The translations under genes were made by a program, and so were the position numbers. From contig JAFGGU010000021.1 in the NCBI GenBank assembly GCA_016930375.1, positions 1 through 64,000 on the forward strand: a DNA stretch of 64,000 bases, written 5' to 3'. Below, one piece after another: positions 17,970 to 27,491 of the stretch; positions within the stretch are counted from its first letter, which is position 1, and each line of letters opens with the position of its first letter. The notes under the pieces were generated by a model that worked only from the letters and a program-made list of their open reading frames with translations, was not told where the DNA came from and ran no database searches. The DNA comes from Bacteroidales bacterium. Lineage in GTDB: Bacteria; Bacteroidota; Bacteroidia; Bacteroidales; UBA10428.

Positions 17970-18350
17970 ATGAAAGAATTGATCATCAAAAAGACAACGA
18001 ATACTCCTAGTATAAATTTCAATCCGGAAACAGGTGTTATGAAAATTGAAGGCAGATCAATACCTGAAAATCCGGGTGATTTTTTTGATCCTCTTATCGA
18101 ATGGCTGGAGGATTATTTTGAACATCCTGTTGAAGTTACCCGGTTCGAAATGAGCCTGGAATATGTCAACAGCGGATCATCCAAATACCTGCTCGGGATC
18201 TTTCGCATTTTGAAGAAAAAGCATGATGATGGAAAACAATGCTCGATCAGCTGGTATTATGAAGAGGATGATGAGGCTATTTTCAGCCTGGGTGAACATT
18301 ACCGGAACACGGTTAAGGTTCCGTTCAACCTCATTGAATACATACAATAA
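17970..18350 (+). CDS. DUF1987 / SiaC-like regulatory phosphoprotein
   Basis: A 126-residue single-domain protein matching DUF1987, the family of SiaC in Pseudomonas. There SiaC is phosphorylated by SiaB, dephosphorylated by SiaA, and activates a diguanylate cyclase. Typical stretches are INFNPETGVMKIEGRSIPENP, EWLEDYF, EMSLEYVNSGSSKYLLGIFRIL and WYYEEDDEAI. The SGSSK segment contains the candidate phospho-acceptor. No SiaA/B/D homologue is adjacent, so its partners are unknown. It probably shares a transcript with the upstream permease. Confidence 0.8.
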   Translation: MKELIIKKTTNTPSINFNPETGVMKIEGRSIPENPGDFFDPLIEWLEDYFEHPVEVTRFEMSLEYVNSGSSKYLLGIFRILKKKHDDGKQCSISWYYEEDDEAIFSLGEHYRNTVKVPFNLIEYIQ

Positions 18351-18369
18351 GTAACGGCTGACCTGTTTA

Positions 18370-20832
18370 TCAGGTATATCTCACTGCCTCCGCGGGATTT
18401 ACGTTGGCTGCCTGCAATACCCTGAGACTGACCGTCAGCAGGGCTACAAACAAAGAAATAAAAAGTCCCGCGATAAATATCCACATCTGTATTTCGGTTT
18501 TGTAGGGAAATGATTGCAGCCATTTGTTCAAAACATAGATGGCAACCGGCGCAGCAATGATATTGGCCAGCAATATCCAAACCGAAAACTCACGCGTAAA
18601 CATAAAAACTATATGATCGGCCGAGGCACCTGCAATTTTGCGAATGCCAATTTCCCGGGTACGGGTTTGTGTGAGGAATGAGGACAGACCTAACAGTCCA
18701 AGTGCCGCAATGATAATGGTGAGGATGGCAAAAGTTTCCGTCAGCAGGCTGATGCGTTTCTCGCCCTGGTAAAATTCCCGGAGGTTCTCATCGAGGAATT
18801 TGTACTGAAAGGGGTACTGATCATTGAATTGCTGTCTTACCTTATCAATATATTCAATGGTCTGCTTATTATTGATACCGGTGATGCGGATATTGGCAAA
18901 GAAATGAAAACGATCCTGGTCGTTCAGTTGAATTACAACAGGTTCTAATGGATTACGCATGGATGCATAATGGAAATCCCTGACAATGCCGATGATCTTG
19001 CCATCACGAACAGTATTTCCTTCAATATCAACACCATTCATAAACCGTTTACCAATGGCACTTGCATAATTGCCCCCTGTCCTGCTGGCGGAATCGATCC
19101 AGCCGAACTTTCGTGCGGCGGTTTCATTGATTACAAAGGCTTTTTCAATGTCGGATTTCATGTTGCGGTCGTAATTTCTTCCTTCAATGATTTTCATGCC
19201 CATTAATTCGAGATAATCATAATCCGCATAGAAGTTGTTTATCGCCCTGTCCACCATGGAACCACTGTCACCTTCAATGCGCATGACCTGAATACCCATT
19301 CCATATCCCGGATTGCCCGATGAAAAAGCGACCCCCTTGATGGCGGGATTCTTCAGCAATTCCTGCTTGAAAGGCTCCAGGCTCTTTTTAAAGGTTGTAT
19401 CTCGCATTTCCATGACAATAAGGTTCTCCTTGTCGAATCCCAGATCCGAATTCTGCATGAACCTGAGCTGGGAACCAATGATGATGGTGCCGGTAATCAT
19501 GACAACTGAAATGGTGAACTGAAAAACAACGAGCGCTTTGCGCAACATTCCGTTGCCTCCTTTGGTGTCGTTTTGTCCCTTGATTACATTAACCGGGTCG
19601 AACGACGAAAGGTAGAACGCCGGGTAGCTACCTGAGATCAGACCTACAAGTACAGCAAGAGCTGCAATTCCTGCAATGATCCAGGGTGTCCACAATACTG
19701 AAAAATCAAGACTCTTGTTGGCGATCATATTGAAGACCGGGAGCAGAACCCGGCTTAACAATAAAGCCAGCAGGGTGGAGAAAACCGCGATGACCATGGA
19801 TTCCGTCAGAAATTGCCTGATCAGCAGTTTTCGCTGAGCGCCCGCGATTTTTCGCATGCCGGTTTCTTTGGACCGTTTCGCGGAACGGGCTGTGGCCAGG
19901 TTCATGTAATTGATGCTGGCAATGATCAGGATCAGTATTGCCACAATGGTAAAAACATAGATGTATTTGATATTGCCTGCAGGTTCGTCATAACCGAGAT
20001 CGGATGAATAATGATGTACCCTGGCCAGGGGTTTGGCCATCAGTGTGAAGGAACCGTTGATCTGCTCCCCGATCGATTTCATGTACTTGTCGTAAAACGC
20101 GGGAAACTTTTCCAGTATCGGTTCAAAACGGGCGCCTTCCTTGAGCATCACGTAAGAGTATATGCCGATATTCCAGAAAGAACCGGCGCTGCGGTCGTTA
20201 AAACGTTCTGCACCCACGATCTCACGAAAAGTGGCAGCAGAAAGCAGTCCGTCAAATTTCAGGTGAAGATTGCCCGGCAGGTCCTCAATCACCCCCGTTA
20301 CTTCGTATAAATTGCCTTCTACTGATTTTATGGTCTGCCCGATGGGATTGTCATCTCCAAAGTACTTCTCAGCCATTGATTCTGTGAGAACAAGTGTATA
20401 AGGCCTGCTCAGTGCGGTAACCGGATCACCTTTGATCATGGGATGTGTAAAAACCCTGAAAACGGTGGAATCACAAAAATAAATACTGTCCTCCTGGAAT
20501 TCCCGCTCTCCGTATTTCAGAAAAAGTGTACCGGCAGGTGCCATACGAACATATTCCTCTATTTCGGGATATTCATCTTTCAGTGTAGGGGCAAGCGGAA
20601 TCTGGGTGGCTGCGAAAAGATCATCCTTCCCGTTAATGACAAAGTGCGACTCGAGCCGGAAAATGCGTTTGTGGTTGATGTGCGACTTATCATAGGTCAG
20701 TTCATCAATGATGTAGAGGGCGATGAAAATGGCCGCTGTAATACCAATGGCCAGACCGGCAATATTAAGAAGTGTATAAAATTTATCCCGCGTGATATTG
20801 CGCCAGGCAGTGATGAAGTAATTTTTCAGCAT
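18370..20832 (-). CDS. ABC transporter permease with two MacB/FtsX modules
   Basis: An 820-residue Bacteroidota-type permease. Two tandem modules each have a MacB-PCD periplasmic domain and FtsX helices. Module 1 starts ITAWRNITRDKFYTLLNIAGLAIG and has the coupling motif RSKETGMRKIAGAQRKLL; module 2 follows ALVVFQFTISVVMITGTIIIG and has TRTREIGIRKIAGASADHI. It ends VNPAEAVRYT. Proteins of this kind are usually part of clusters with an ATPase; none is adjacent. It is convergent with the SiaC-like gene and unrelated in detail to the single-module permease nearby. Confidence 0.88.
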   Translation of the reverse strand: MLKNYFITAWRNITRDKFYTLLNIAGLAIGITAAIFIALYIIDELTYDKSHINHKRIFRLESHFVINGKDDLFAATQIPLAPTLKDEYPEIEEYVRMAPAGTLFLKYGEREFQEDSIYFCDSTVFRVFTHPMIKGDPVTALSRPYTLVLTESMAEKYFGDDNPIGQTIKSVEGNLYEVTGVIEDLPGNLHLKFDGLLSAATFREIVGAERFNDRSAGSFWNIGIYSYVMLKEGARFEPILEKFPAFYDKYMKSIGEQINGSFTLMAKPLARVHHYSSDLGYDEPAGNIKYIYVFTIVAILILIIASINYMNLATARSAKRSKETGMRKIAGAQRKLLIRQFLTESMVIAVFSTLLALLLSRVLLPVFNMIANKSLDFSVLWTPWIIAGIAALAVLVGLISGSYPAFYLSSFDPVNVIKGQNDTKGGNGMLRKALVVFQFTISVVMITGTIIIGSQLRFMQNSDLGFDKENLIVMEMRDTTFKKSLEPFKQELLKNPAIKGVAFSSGNPGYGMGIQVMRIEGDSGSMVDRAINNFYADYDYLELMGMKIIEGRNYDRNMKSDIEKAFVINETAARKFGWIDSASRTGGNYASAIGKRFMNGVDIEGNTVRDGKIIGIVRDFHYASMRNPLEPVVIQLNDQDRFHFFANIRITGINNKQTIEYIDKVRQQFNDQYPFQYKFLDENLREFYQGEKRISLLTETFAILTIIIAALGLLGLSSFLTQTRTREIGIRKIAGASADHIVFMFTREFSVWILLANIIAAPVAIYVLNKWLQSFPYKTEIQMWIFIAGLFISLFVALLTVSLRVLQAANVNPAEAVRYT

Positions 20833-20916
20833 GGTAGAATCAGATTGGGTTACAAACTATAAGACGACTGTAGTGCGCTGAAGTTACAACAAATCTGATT
20901 TCATTGTATAAACTAT

Positions 20917-21345
20917 CTATTTTGCTTCTGTTTCTAACGAGCATTTGTTGAGTACCACATCCATCAGGTAACCCGTGCAGATTCCTTTGACGTTTACCTG
21001 AATACCTGTTCTAATCAGCACCGTATCAATGGATTCTTTCTCAAAACTACATATTACACCGGCAACAGCGTCACCCTCCTTCAAATAAACCGAAATTCCC
21101 AGCGAGTCTGAAGAAACCGATTCAACTGTGCCGGACACAAGAAGAATCTTATCAAGATAAAGTGCATTGGCTGCATTTTCATCTGCTTCAAACGATTGTA
21201 GAAGCCCTGAAGATGTTAATGCATAATCCGGCTTTTCTGAGGATACATTCATGCCGGATTCCCGGAAAGCATACCTCCAAATGAAAAAAGCAACTATCAG
21301 GACAACCACCAGAATCGCCGGAAGATATTTGAGCTTACCTTTCAT
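20917..21345 (-). CDS. membrane-anchored OB-fold protein (tRNA_anti-like)
   Basis: About 142 residues from MKGKLKYLPAILVVVL. One N-terminal membrane helix is followed by an OB-fold domain of the tRNA_anti-like type (about 65-140), with VSGTVESVSSDSLGISVYL, a VICSF strand and VNVKGICTGYLMDVVLNKC. Such extracytoplasmic OB-folds have no defined ligand. The start ten bases after the YceI gene stop fits an operon; further upstream in-frame ATGs would overlap YceI and give a charged extension. It is the last gene of the cytochrome-DUF5777-YceI unit. Confidence 0.75.
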   Translation of the reverse strand: MKGKLKYLPAILVVVLIVAFFIWRYAFRESGMNVSSEKPDYALTSSGLLQSFEADENAANALYLDKILLVSGTVESVSSDSLGISVYLKEGDAVAGVICSFEKESIDTVLIRTGIQVNVKGICTGYLMDVVLNKCSLETEAK

Positions 21346-21355
21346 CGGGTTGTAT

Positions 21356-21901
21356 TTAATTGGATGCATAGGTGCCATCCACTGTGACCTTGACTTCTTT
21401 GGCAATTTTATTCTCCACAACGGCAGGTATGGCAATGCCATAATCCGAGGGTTTGACAATAAATTCAGCCCGGGCGGTGACGGCGGCTCCTTTTACCTCG
21501 ATGGTTCCCTGGGTGGTAATGGATTTTGTCACATTGTGAATGGTCAGGTCGCCTGTAACTTCAGCGGGGTATACACCATCTTTCTTATAATCAACGGCAG
21601 CATTGTTTGTTATTTTTCCTTTAAAAGCGGCTTTCGGATATTTGTCCGATTCCATGTAATTCTCATTAAAATGCTCCTGCATGAGGGCAATCTTAAATTC
21701 AAAGGATTTCACCAGCAGGTTGAATCCGAGTTCACCGGTGGCGGGATCCAGAATACTGACAGCCTGCCGGTTATGGGCTTCAATATCTTCCATGGGTGTG
21801 TGGGAATAAAACCAGACATGGGTGTTTTTGGATACTAGTTTTTGCGCATTCTGTATTTGAAAAATTCCCAGCAATGCGAGTATTAGGATTCCTGATTTCA
21901 T
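21356..21901 (-). CDS. YceI family periplasmic protein
   Basis: About 181 residues from MKSGILILALLGIFQIQNAQ, a signal peptide. The mature part resembles YceI lipocalin-like proteins that hold polyprenyl or amphipathic ligands: THVWFYSHTPMEDIEAHNRQ, SDKYPKAAFKGKI, VTGDLTIHNVTKSITTQGTI and the final VTVDGTYASN. The position next to c-type cytochromes and DUF5777 suggests a joint electron-transfer or isoprenoid-linked job, which is inference. Confidence 0.85.
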   Translation of the reverse strand: MKSGILILALLGIFQIQNAQKLVSKNTHVWFYSHTPMEDIEAHNRQAVSILDPATGELGFNLLVKSFEFKIALMQEHFNENYMESDKYPKAAFKGKITNNAAVDYKKDGVYPAEVTGDLTIHNVTKSITTQGTIEVKGAAVTARAEFIVKPSDYGIAIPAVVENKIAKEVKVTVDGTYASN

Positions 21902-21954
21902 TTTGTATTGGATTGTTTTAGTAAAGCAATATAACAAAGCAAAGTGAAAAAGGA

Positions 21955-22839
21955 TCATTTCAGGGCAAAAACCCTTGAAATGTTAAATCCCAGGTGTATT
22001 CCGCCATCCTTCCAGGTTCCTTTAGTTTCACCGATGAATCCTTTTTCGATCATCGCCAGGGAGTTAGTCAGTAAAATTGTAAAAACATGTCCGCCGGTTT
22101 CAATGTCAACGCCAAAGGAAAGGGGATTGAAAGTTTCCTCACTCTGGAAATCATGGCGGGGAGGTATTATGTAATAGTACTCCGCATTGAGAGAGAAACG
22201 TCGGGTAAGTTTAAATCTTGCACCGCCGCCAACGGCCCACACATCATTCGGATCCAGCTCCGTGTCCACCATATTGCGGTGAACATAAGTAGGATTGATT
22301 TCCAGTGAAAATCTTTCGTTGAATTTTCTGGCGACAAGCACTTGCTGCACATAGCTCACACGATCCCAGAAATTAAGGGAACCGGGGCCGGTCCATTTCA
22401 GCGAGTTAACGGCTGAACTGGCAAAATAGGACAGGGAAACCGGCATGTTCCTGTCGCCTTTTGATTGTCTTAGAACAGAAAATTTAAGAAACCCGTCAAA
22501 TGTTTTTTCATAGGTTCCCCGACCGATACCCAGCATTACCCAGTCGGTTATTCCGTATTCCAGGCTGAAATGTATATTGGCCTGGTCAAGTCCCCACAGG
22601 TTATAAGCTCCGGTATTGAGCTGCCCGAAGCGGTGAGAGATCCGGAAGTCCAGCTGGCCGCCGGGCATCCTTTCAATGGAGTGGCCATTGAGAATGCGGG
22701 TGGATTTGAACGTCGCAGTTGCGTATTCAGTTGAATTATCGGTGGCTTCCTCCAGAAGCTGATCCATGTCCTGGGCACACAATACCCCTGAAACCAGGGT
22801 CATGAACATGCTTATCAGCAGAGTTACTCGGGCTTTCAT
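21955..22839 (-). CDS. DUF5777 family beta-barrel protein
   Basis: About 294 residues from MKARVTLLISMFM (signal peptide ending VLCAQ), a predicted outer-membrane barrel matching DUF5777. Landmarks are HSIERMPGGQLDFRISHRFG, NIHFSLEYGITDWVMLGIGRG and HVFTILLTNSLAMIEKGFIGE. Members commonly lie next to cytochromes and YceI in Bacteroidota. An alternative ATG at 22851 overlaps the upstream stop as TAATG, so translational coupling is possible. Function unknown. Confidence 0.8.
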   Translation of the reverse strand: MKARVTLLISMFMTLVSGVLCAQDMDQLLEEATDNSTEYATATFKSTRILNGHSIERMPGGQLDFRISHRFGQLNTGAYNLWGLDQANIHFSLEYGITDWVMLGIGRGTYEKTFDGFLKFSVLRQSKGDRNMPVSLSYFASSAVNSLKWTGPGSLNFWDRVSYVQQVLVARKFNERFSLEINPTYVHRNMVDTELDPNDVWAVGGGARFKLTRRFSLNAEYYYIIPPRHDFQSEETFNPLSFGVDIETGGHVFTILLTNSLAMIEKGFIGETKGTWKDGGIHLGFNISRVFALK

Positions 22840-22850
22840 AGGGTGTTGCA

Positions 22851-23231
22851 TTAATTGTTTGGAGCTCCTGTATCGATCCATTTTTGCACAAGGGCAAGGT
22901 TGCAGTCCTGGAGTTTGGCAGCCCCCATGGGCATAGGGGAGAAACCGCCGCTGTGGGAGATGCTTCCGTAAAGGCTTCCGTCATCAGCATGTATTTTCAC
23001 ATCGGCATAATCCTCGAGGCGGATATTACCTCCAAGGGACGAATTGCTGTTGCTATGACAGCCGTAACAATAACTTTGCAGCAGTGGTTGAACCGACAGA
23101 CCAAAAGTGACATTGGAAGTGTCACAAGGATTTCCCAGCTGCGGATACAGGTATTCCTCGCTGTCGTAGTAGCAGGCCGGTGCAAGCATTATGACACATA
23201 TGACAAGAACCGGAAATAATAAATATTTCAT
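22851..23231 (-). CDS. c-type cytochrome lipoprotein, single heme
   Basis: A 126-residue lipoprotein (lipobox LAPAC) with one CxxCH heme site (CYGCHSN, about residue 54). A Met-rich GGFSPMPMGAAKL segment about 45 residues later offers an axial Met, and a C-terminal helix (LALVQKWIDTGAPNN) follows. This order matches the small PSCyt-like cytochromes often annotated as anaerobic cytochromes or planctomycete-type c domains. It sits just seven bases downstream of a larger, related cytochrome gene, and both likely pass electrons in the envelope. Confidence 0.82.
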   Translation of the reverse strand: MKYLLFPVLVICVIMLAPACYYDSEEYLYPQLGNPCDTSNVTFGLSVQPLLQSYCYGCHSNSNSSLGGNIRLEDYADVKIHADDGSLYGSISHSGGFSPMPMGAAKLQDCNLALVQKWIDTGAPNN

Positions 23232-23237
23232 GGTGAA

Positions 23238-24242
23238 TTAGTTATTTGCGACACCCTGTTCGATCCACAATTCAATCTTCCGGATACTGCAGGCATCCAG
23301 ATTGAATGAAGGGGGCATGGGCTGGAAACCGCTGGTTCTGTTAATTACTCCTGTAAGAACGGGTGTGCCGTTCCGCAGGGTTTGCGCCTGTAAGGCCACC
23401 AGGGCATATCCCCCGAGGTCAACACCACCGCTTGCCAGGGTTGAGTTGTGACAACCGGTGCAGTTTCCCAGAAGTACAGGATTTACCTGTGATGAGAAAC
23501 TGATGGTCCCTGTAGTGTCGCATTCATTATCGGGGCAATCGCTGTTTTGCGCACCGTCCACGATCCATTGCCTCAACGCGGCGATCTGAGCGGAAGTCAG
23601 TGGTGGCCTGGGCGAAGGTGGCATGCGGTCGTCCCCTGTTTCGGTAACAACCTTATAAATCTCGCTGTCATTGGGATCAAATGGCTTAATCCCGTCCTGC
23701 ATGATGGAACTGTAGCTTGTCAGAACATAACCATCCTCATGGGTTATGGCATCGTGACATCCGGTGGTCCCGCAGGTTGATACCATCATGGGCAGGATAT
23801 CCTGCACAAAGCAGATTTCGTCATTGCCTCCGCCTCCGTTCCCGCCGTTGCAGTTTGTTTCAAGGGCTCCCTGTGCTATCCAGACCTGGATTATCGTGCG
23901 CTGCTCCAGGGTAAGCGGCCGGTCAGGGGGCATCATGTGTTCGCCGTTAATATCCGTAAGGACCTTATACAACTCACTTCCCCTGGGATCGCCGGGATTT
24001 ACGGCCTGCATGATGGATTGGTAAGTGCTGACATCAAAACCTTCTTCGGCTGAGCCGTTCCCGTGGCAGCCCGTCATGCCGCATGAGGTCTGAAGAACAG
24101 GCAAAACCTCAGTTTCAAAACATACGGTATCCAGTTCACCGATACCGGTGGGATCGTGGGTGCAGGAAGAAAGTGATACGAAAAGGAAGAAGGTCAGGAA
24201 GATTAAGGAGAGCAAGACATTCTTGAGGTGAATCGGATGCAT
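23238..24242 (-). CDS. three-domain c-type cytochrome-like lipoprotein with CX4CH motifs
   Basis: A 334-residue lipoprotein (lipobox LSSC) made of three repeats of about 100 residues. Each has a heme-like Cys-His motif, a downstream Met-Pro-Pro and a C-terminal WI helix. Domains 1 and 2 carry CGMTGCH and CGTTGCH, which are CX4CH rather than CX2CH; domain 3 has the standard CTGCH. Candidate axial Met residues are in HMMPPD, RMPPS and QPMPPS. Domains are joined by Gly/Asn-rich linkers. It heads the cytochrome-DUF5777-YceI-OB unit. Whether domains 1 and 2 bind heme covalently is untested. Confidence 0.78.
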   Translation of the reverse strand: MHPIHLKNVLLSLIFLTFFLFVSLSSCTHDPTGIGELDTVCFETEVLPVLQTSCGMTGCHGNGSAEEGFDVSTYQSIMQAVNPGDPRGSELYKVLTDINGEHMMPPDRPLTLEQRTIIQVWIAQGALETNCNGGNGGGGNDEICFVQDILPMMVSTCGTTGCHDAITHEDGYVLTSYSSIMQDGIKPFDPNDSEIYKVVTETGDDRMPPSPRPPLTSAQIAALRQWIVDGAQNSDCPDNECDTTGTISFSSQVNPVLLGNCTGCHNSTLASGGVDLGGYALVALQAQTLRNGTPVLTGVINRTSGFQPMPPSFNLDACSIRKIELWIEQGVANN

Positions 24243-24368
24243 ACCTGTAATGATTAATTCCTTTTTAAAACGATTAAGGATTTATATTAGTATATGTAAA
24301 TATATATGAATATGGAATACAATTATCAGGTAAATTTATAAAGGACATGACACTAATTTAAATAAAAA

Positions 24369-24397
24369 AACCCCAAAGGCAAATAACCTTCGGGGTT
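24369..24397 (-). terminator. rho-independent terminator of gapA
   Basis: Arms AACCCCAAAGG and CCTTCGGGGTT (one mismatch) with a seven-base loop are followed on the minus strand by TTTTTATT. It lies about 45 bases after the gapA stop. A T-run on the plus side could make it bidirectional, but no plus-strand gene precedes it. Confidence 0.8.
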
Positions 24398-24440
24398 CAT
24401 TCTTTTTTCCTTAAAACCTTTGGCCTTTTAGCCTTTGGAC

Positions 24441-25457
<1,017 letters not shown>

Positions 25458-25504
25458 TTAATTAATTGGTTATAAAAAGAAAAAGATTTGTCATTCACCA
25501 GAAT

Positions 25505-25513
25505 GCAAATCTA
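25505..25513 (-). promoter_or_regulatory. -7 box of gapA (TAGATTTGC)
   Basis: TAGATTTGC on the minus strand fits TAnnTTTGC exactly, about 57 bases ahead of the gapA ATG. No clear -33 TTG is seen, though a strong glycolytic promoter could rely on the -7 box and AT-rich upstream bases. Confidence 0.5.
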
Positions 25514-25570
25514 TAAAAAAATAGAGACTTCTGAAAAAGATTTAAGCGGAATTGCGAAGGGCAGGTGAAG

Positions 25571-26383
25571 TTAATTGGTTTGCAGTTCCCCTTCCTTGGT
25601 TATTTTCGGGGCTTTGTACCTGGCGTTCCGCACCCAGCCAAACCGGTAACAGACAAACAGGCTAAGGAAGAACTGGTTATTGTAATCGGTATACATGATC
25701 GGTATTTCCTTGGCAAAAGCATCGAAAACCATGCCCACCTCAATGGCATTGATCAACTGGTTTACCGAACTGTATTCAAAACTGAGGCCAGCTTTAGCAT
25801 GTAATCCGGGATACAGCTTAATTTCATTGAATCCTTTCCACACAGGCGCACGACCTGCTATTTCCTTGATCTGGGGATGCTGAACAAACTCATATTTTTC
25901 GACTTTAGTATCGATGATATAAGCTTCGCCGTTATATATGCCGATAATGTAAAAGTTATAGTAAATGGGCTTGGTGATCCCCAGACTGGGTCCGACACTT
26001 CCGTAATATTTCACAGCCAGGCTGCCCCTGTCCTCCTTGGAAAACACTTCACGCTGGTATCCGATGGAAGGCCTCAGGTTCAGGAAAAGGTTGGTTTTTC
26101 CATAAACGTATTTCCTGCTGCTGGCATATGAATAAGGAGAGGCAGATATTTTAACTTCCTTTGGATGTTTGATATAGGCGAAGTCGATATCGTAGATTAC
26201 TTTGCTGAGGTAGGTCTTTCGTTGTCCGAAACGGAATCCGGCTCCAAAACCGTTTGAGTTCAGAGAAAGGGAAACACTCCTTTCATTCTGATACAGGATC
26301 TTTTCCTGCGTGTCAATTTCACCCTGAGCAAATCCCGCAATACAATACAATGTAAAAAGCAAAAAAACAACTGTTTTTTTCAA
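25571..26383 (-). CDS. outer-membrane beta-barrel protein, function unknown
   Basis: A 270-residue protein with a signal peptide (KKTVVFLLFTLYCIAGFAQ) and alternating strands ending in FLSLFVCYRFGW plus a short charged tail. Recognisable barrel features include SVSLSLNSNGFGAGFRFGQ, a common Bacteroidota small-barrel opening. No motif gives a function. The start is TTG. It is followed by gapA on the same strand but separated by 122 bases with a promoter, so it is probably a separate unit. Confidence 0.7.
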   Translation of the reverse strand: MKKTVVFLLFTLYCIAGFAQGEIDTQEKILYQNERSVSLSLNSNGFGAGFRFGQRKTYLSKVIYDIDFAYIKHPKEVKISASPYSYASSRKYVYGKTNLFLNLRPSIGYQREVFSKEDRGSLAVKYYGSVGPSLGITKPIYYNFYIIGIYNGEAYIIDTKVEKYEFVQHPQIKEIAGRAPVWKGFNEIKLYPGLHAKAGLSFEYSSVNQLINAIEVGMVFDAFAKEIPIMYTDYNNQFFLSLFVCYRFGWVRNARYKAPKITKEGELQTN

Positions 26384-26459
26384 TGGAAGACGTTGTTTAG
26401 TTAAATCTGCCGATACAATGAACTGCCGGAATTAACCACAAGATTAATGCCAAAATACG

Positions 26460-26600
26460 CTAGCTGTTTGGAGTGGCTGGCGCTTCAACTGTTTCCTGCG
26501 TATAAGCCGGGCAGATATTTTTTGTGCCGCTGCAGGCTACAAAGGTAAGAGCAATTAATGCTAAAAAAAACAGCGAAATAAAAAATTTTCTGGCATTCAT
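26460..26600 (-). CDS. tiny lipoprotein with CPAY motif, member 1
   Basis: A 46-residue predicted lipoprotein: MNARKFFISLFFLALIALTF, lipobox FVAC, then SGTKNICPAYTQETVEAP. The mature part is only about 22 residues. An unlikely longer reading frame extends upstream, but the signal peptide fixes the ATG. The ICPAY motif matches VCPAY in the neighbouring tiny lipoprotein 55 bases upstream, suggesting a duplicated pair. Function unknown. Confidence 0.65.
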   Translation of the reverse strand: MNARKFFISLFFLALIALTFVACSGTKNICPAYTQETVEAPATPNS

Positions 26601-26655
26601 GTTTTTTCTGTATTTATTGGATAAAATTAGAGAAAAAGGTTCAGAATTAAAATCA

Positions 26656-26784
26656 TCAGCCGTTGTTTTCAGCCTGCTCAGTTTTGTTATCCATGACATA
26701 GGCCGGACAAACACTCTGATTGCAGGATACCGTCAAGGTGATCACAACTACAGCCATAATCAATACCAATACTACTTTTTTCAT
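26656..26784 (-). CDS. tiny lipoprotein with CPAY motif, member 2
   Basis: A 42-residue predicted lipoprotein found by reading the minus strand: MKKVVLVLIMAVVVITL, lipobox TVSC, then NQSVCPAYVMDNKTEQ. Its mature part has only about 22 residues. Size, lipobox position and the CPAY motif parallel the next gene downstream, so both are probably real and related. It starts with ATG and ends TGA-TGA. Confidence 0.6.
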   Translation of the reverse strand: MKKVVLVLIMAVVVITLTVSCNQSVCPAYVMDNKTEQAENNG

Positions 26785-26924
26785 CGTTTGAATTCGTTAA
26801 TGAACTTAATAACCTTTATGTATTACGGAAATCTGCCTGAGGGGTTACAAAATCAATAGATGCCATTTGATAAATAACTGGAAATTGGGGACGAATATTA
26901 TCCGGAGGATTTCTAAAAAAACAA

Positions 26925-26951
26925 AGAGACGGGTTTGAAACCCGTCTCTAC
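26925..26951 (-). terminator. GTAGAGACG hairpin repeat, copy 2; terminator of the hydrogenase operon
   Basis: Perfect 12-base arms AGAGACGGGTTT and AAACCCGTCTCT around a single centre base lie about 25 bases after the hydC stop. On the minus strand they are followed by TTTGTTTTTTT. It is a member of the same hairpin family as 8308-8331 and a good intrinsic terminator. Confidence 0.8.
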
Positions 26952-26975
26952 AATGTTGACATCTAATATTTCCGG

Positions 26976-27461
26976 TTATTCGTCGTATTCCTTCAGGATA
27001 TCCTTCACCATTTCGGGGGATACTCTGCCGTAGGTTTTCTCTCCGACCATTACCACCGGAGCAAGTCCGCAAGCACCAACGCATCGCAGGCAGCTGATCG
27101 AGAATTTTCCATCCGAAGTGGTTTCACCAACATCAATCTTCAGGTTTTTCTTAAACTCGGCCAGCACATTCTCTGCGCCCCTTACGTAGCAGGCTGTACC
27201 GGTACAAACGGATATCGGATGTTTTCCCTTGGGTATCATGGAAAAGAATGAATAAAATGTTACTACACCGTATACTTTTGCCACGGGAACATTCAGCTCC
27301 CTGGCTACAACCTCCTGAACCTCCGCAGGCAGATAGCCAAAAGTATGCTGCGCTTTATGCAAGACATTGATGAGTTCACCGGGCAGATTATTGAAGGACT
27401 TGCATATTTCCCTGATGGTATCCACGTCCTTCTTCTTCAGTTCTACTTTAATTCTAGACAT
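26976..27461 (-). CDS. hydC: NuoE-like [2Fe-2S] subunit of trimeric hydrogenase
   Basis: A 161-residue thioredoxin-like [2Fe-2S] protein of the NuoE/HndA family. The four cluster Cys are in CTGTACYVRGAENV and CLRCVGACGLAPVVMVG. The N-terminal helical part includes LPGELINVLHKAQHTFGYLP. Together with the NuoF-like HydB and [FeFe] HydA it forms the trimeric, usually electron-bifurcating hydrogenase that couples ferredoxin and NADH to H2. It is the last gene of the operon, ahead of a terminator. Confidence 0.92.
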   Translation of the reverse strand: MSRIKVELKKKDVDTIREICKSFNNLPGELINVLHKAQHTFGYLPAEVQEVVARELNVPVAKVYGVVTFYSFFSMIPKGKHPISVCTGTACYVRGAENVLAEFKKNLKIDVGETTSDGKFSISCLRCVGACGLAPVVMVGEKTYGRVSPEMVKDILKEYDE

Positions 27462-27491
27462 CTTATGTTTTCGCTTTAAGATTAATACCTG

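Noticed and set aside
24243-24360. Small RNA or extra gene between the cytochrome gene and the gapA terminator
   Set aside because: AT-rich with no hairpin or ORF beyond the terminator; nothing supportable.
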